From: Gigantopelta aegis
Lineage: Eukaryota; Mollusca; Gastropoda; Neomphalida; Peltospiridae
Reading direction: 5' to 3'
DNA length: 64,000 nucleotides
Assembly (NCBI RefSeq): GCF_016097555.1
Contig: NC_054702.1
Coordinates: 108,521,227-108,585,226 of the forward strand
Shown here: piece by piece, positions 60,595 through 64,000 of the stretch
How the letters are laid out: each line of letters begins with the position of its first letter
Position numbering within the stretch: the stretch's first letter is position 1
Made by a program: the position numbers and the translations under genes
Notes under the pieces: model-generated
What the model saw: the letters and a program-made list of their open reading frames with translations, nothing else
What the model was told of the DNA's origin: nothing
The model's database searches: none

Positions 60595-61741
60595 CTGCAA
60601 ATAAAAGTTTGTATTTGGTGTTAATTGGTAAAGTAAAATCATGCAGCAAAAAGTAAGTTACTTTTGTTTAATTACACTATCAATGTAATGATTTATTAAT
60701 CATCAGTTATTTGAAACATTTGGTAATTCTGACACGTGGTCTTTGGAGGAAACCTGTAGGAACACACCAAAATTATTAACAATTTGGTGGTATATCTATA
60801 AAAAGCATGATTTTCATATTAGCTTCTTGGCATATTTTTAAATAATATATTTATTAGACAAATTGAGCTTTTAATTTACATTTGGCAAAGGACATCTTAA
60901 ACCCTGATAACTCTTAATATACACAACAAAATATTTACTTTATCCCAATTCAACAAAAAATGGGCAACAATTTCAGTTACCAGTAGATATTGCTTACATA
61001 GCTAAATACAATTTTTAAAATAAAAAATTAACAATTGCTATCATTTAAAATTATAATTTCACTTAAATAAACTTTAAATACAGACAAATCTGTAACAAAG
61101 GTTAATGCAGGTAAGAATGTACGTATCACACTACTAGAAGTTAAGGTCCAGGCTAATCGAAAACATAATTCATTATTGTCTGGTATCTACGTATACCTTT
61201 TACAATATATATGAAGTATCAATAAAACAAATTCAAAAAATGTTTCCCGTTTTTAATATATTTGCAATAAAAAGTCGCGTTTTTCTCCATCACTTGCCAA
61301 ACACCTCTCGACTCCACGAGCCAAGTCACGTGACCCTGTGACACGCTATGCGGGATACTACGAAAGCGTTATTATGCACAGCCTTCCAGTGAATTGAATT
61401 GTATGGATGGAATATTCTTTTGGAGAGAGTTTTCAAATGTAAAATATGGTGAACCATTGTGTAGTGTTAAACAAACCGACAATCACAGGGTTTGCATGGA
61501 AGCAGTTCTTAAACCAAACCTGCGCATAATGGAATTGACTGTCACGATGGGATAGGATCTACAGTGACCACTTCATCCCTGGTCAGTTGATAAGTATGAC
61601 ATCTAAACTTTTTTTAAGCTTATCTGTTCCAAGCCTGTATCCTCACTGACACAAGTTCTATGATTGCGCAGTATAAAGCAAACAAGAAACTACGATGAGC
61701 ACCAGCTAAACTAGAGCTCAAAAGGGTGAGTTACAAGTTGA

Positions 61742-61744
<3 letters not shown>

Positions 61745-61787
<43 letters not shown>

Positions 61788-61890
61788 ACAGAGACAGAGA
61801 CAGAGACAGAGACAGAGACAGAGACAAAGACAGAGAGAGAGAGAGAGAGACAGAAAAGGGGGGGGGGGGGAGAGAGAGGGGAAGGGTACC
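61745..61890. repeat. Compound microsatellite (CA)n-(GACAGA)n-(GA)n-(G)n
   Basis: About 20 CA units, then GACAGA repeats, a GA run and an 11-G run, then GAGAGAGAGGGGAAGGG. Long frames on either strand are low-complexity artefacts. Confidence 0.97.
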
Positions 61891-62290
61891 AGTACAGGGT
61901 CGGCAGTGTAAAAAAAAAGAAAAAAAAGTGGTATGGCTCATGGTTGCCACTCTCTTCTTTCAAATTCAATTATGAAGTACATTTTTACAGATACAACAAA
62001 TATAACCCACATAAGTGCCTTTGGAATTTGGTATGGCCATGCGCCGCCCCTGCAGTGGTGTAGGGAGGCTTAAGGGGGACCACAGGAGCACACCTCGTCA
62101 TAATTTTTTTTTTTAAACTATTAAATTTTATATACATAGTGTGGGTTGTCCCCCAACCCAATATAAAATCCTGGCTATGCCAGTGGAGGGTACTAAGCCT
62201 AGAACAATAAAAAATATGGGGCCAGTATTTCATAATTAAATAATAAATACAAACTTTTTTGTGCATATATATACATATATATATATACCA

Positions 62291-62480
62291 GTGTTCTCCA
62301 ACTTTTATGCGACCAGGTTGGCGGACATGTGTCACCTTGGGCCTCATATAGATGCGATTTCCTGGCATCTGTGGATAGTATTTTGCCGTCTTTCATTGCA
62401 TAAAATATTATTCTCGATTTATGGTTTTCAACATGCCAACAGCCAGCAATAGACAATTCCCCTACATGAAATTTGCCCGG
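62291..62480. repeat. Possible hAT-type transposon end
   Basis: CAGTGTTCTCCAACTTTTAT resembles the ends of hAT (Charlie-like) elements. The matching opposite end was not found, so this may be a truncated copy. Low confidence. Confidence 0.3.
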
Positions 62481-63030
62481 ACCCTTGTCAATTACTCGCA
62501 AGGACTAAGCTTTACTAAAAATCATAATATGCAAATTGCCAATGATGAAGTGACGGGCGGCTGTCTGTCAAAAATTACCGCTTGCTGATTGGATTAGAGG
62601 AGCCAAGCTGTTGAGAGGCAATCTACGTTGCACCGCTGAGATTGTGCCGCTTGATGAAAGTGCATCCATCGGCCGACGTCAAAATAAAAGAAATGAGGAT
62701 GAATGTCATTTTTTATGTACATGCCCACAATTATACGGAACTCATTTTTAAATTCAGTGTGGCCCGGCCTCCATTGACAACCGCATCAGACTGGATGCAG
62801 CGAGAAAGGTCGGCAGGTCAGTGGCCACGCGCCAAAATGCTCATGCTGCACGTGGTACTTTGTGGGCTGGGCTTTATTAAATTAGACCTACCTCAAATTT
62901 CACACGAAGGGTAGAACCATCACAGAAATCGGTTAAATCGGCGATTAATATCTATGTTATAAAATCAATAAATTACGTTTGGTATCGAATTCGAAATAAA
63001 AATAGTTTAAAAAGGGCCTAGGCTACATAC

Positions 63031-63232
63031 CTTCATCATGGCATTTATAATTTATCCAGGGGTACTTCTTATGGTAGGCATCTGAAAATGTTGTCCGATG
63101 TTTGCTGACTGTGGGGTCTTCTGACGAAGGTCGTTTAGTGCCGGTATTAGGGAGGGGCCTTGAAGCGTTATCGTTGGTACATGTAGGCCTACGGATAAAT
63201 CCGAAAGCGGACAAATCTTTCTTCCCTGCCAT
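63031..63232 (-). CDS. First exon of a ZNF862/C17orf113-like (hAT-derived) gene
   Basis: ATG at 63232 opens MAGKKDLSAFGFIRRPTCTN and 67 codons run to a GAAG|GTATGT donor at 63031. The end (HRTTFSDAYHKKYPWINYKC followed by HDEG) resembles the start of the TTF-like zinc-finger of ZNF862/KIAA1586-type proteins, which descend from hAT transposases. No downstream exon with the zinc-binding Cys/His residues was found between here and the RALGAPA exon at 60594, so the gene is incomplete in view, nested in a RALGAPA intron, or a stranded exon. Function unknown. Confidence 0.6.
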
Positions 63233-63525
63233 GATTAAATATTACGTCGGTATAAACGATCAGGATGCAATGCGCTAGCCTGTGCAGGATTTTATAGGGA
63301 GTGGTCGTGACGTCATATCGCGGTAAACTGCATGCTGACGAAACAAACTAGGGATCGTATAGACCTTGGAGTAATTAGAGGAGGGTGCACGACGCTAATC
63401 ACAGTACAAACAATACACTACGAGCATTCAGACATGAAGCCCGAGCTTTCTTCAGTATGTCCTTTGGTTTCTTCAATAGGTCCTTTGATGTCTAACTTCA
63501 TGCAATAAATTTTCTAACTTTATTT

Positions 63526-63645
63526 AGGAGATAACCCTACTGTGTTTTCCGACTTGCGGACGTATATCGGTGGTTTTACTGTCGCAAATTTAATTTTATT
63601 GGCGATGCGTTAGCAAATCGGAAAACACAGTAGGGTTATTCCTAT
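63526..63645. mobile_element. Foldback element, GGAGATAACC family
   Basis: AGGAGATAACCCTACTGTGT on the left pairs with ACACAGTAGGGTTATTCCT on the right. The inner part has CGCAAATTTAATTTTATTGG and TGCGTTAGC, shared in outline with the copy at 10579-10745, but the arm sequence is different. Confidence 0.7.
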
Positions 63646-64000
63646 TCTAATTAAACTGTTTGCTGGTTGATTTTAAACAGGAAATTGTCACATTTGTAGT
63701 AAAAATGAGCCTATAAACGTCACCAGCTGGTGACGTCATTAGGTAGCCCTAACAGACGATGGGTGGTCGGACAGTTAGCGGCTCAAACATAGATGTGTAA
63801 TTTGACATATTTAATCTGCTCTCATGATTAGATAATGACTAATAAAAAATAATATGTTCATTTCTGACATAAAAACTTCTCAGTATTTAACGACTTCTGT
63901 ACGTAATATGAACGCTACAGAAATTGTCTTTATGACGTCATTACAAAACAACCCTGTTCCTCGCTTAACCTATGACGTATTTCTGCCAGAAAATTTGCGA

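Noticed and set aside
61711-61969. Ser/Leu and Val/Cys repeat frames
   Set aside because: Translation of the CA/GA microsatellite.

Overview
The window looks like nuclear DNA of a mollusc (gastropod or bivalve; inferred). It is AT-rich, its genes are split by GT/AG introns, and it carries tRNA-derived SINEs ending in a TCGTTAAATAAAAC-type tail, a Tc1 transposon, MITEs, foldback elements and long tandem arrays. I see no prokaryotic, viral or retroviral genes. Exons were assembled by hand from splice sites, reading-frame phase and remembered protein families.

Layout: (1) 1-9785 is one satellite array of about 53/57-bp monomers, running off the left edge. (2) 9861-20817, minus strand: a DDX52/ROK1-type DEAD-box RNA helicase. 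Ten exons read cleanly from the start codon through motif III. The next recognisable exon belongs well downstream and is out of phase, so the exons for helicase motifs IV-VI are missing here. (3) 20962-35373, plus strand: a seven-exon, 350-residue single-pass membrane protein with a JmjC/cupin-8-like lumenal region, head-to-head with DDX52 across a 144-bp putative bidirectional promoter. Its introns hold a dead Tc1 element, a nested-TIR element, SINEs, foldbacks and a 54-bp tandem array. (4) 35.4-42.4 kb: intergenic or 3' UTR DNA with an 850-bp inverted repeat, a MITE and small tandem repeats. (5) 42461-60594, minus strand: the last eight exons of a Ral GTPase-activating protein alpha subunit (RALGAPA1/2 type), including the whole Rap-GAP catalytic region. 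Its 13-kb last intron contains an apparently intact, GC-rich Tc1 transposon (47984-49491) and several tandem arrays. (6) 60.6-64 kb: a composite microsatellite, SINE and hAT-like fragments, one first exon of a ZNF862/C17orf113-like gene (minus strand) and a small foldback.

The host genes are unrelated in role: rRNA processing (DDX52), an unknown membrane protein, and Ral signalling (RALGAP). The most notable points are the broken DDX52 exon order next to the satellite, a foldback family whose arms differ between copies but match within each copy, an excess of TGACGTCA palindromes near such elements, a RALGAPA exon fragment copied into the adjacent intron, and the intact Tc1. I found no clearly new multi-gene system.
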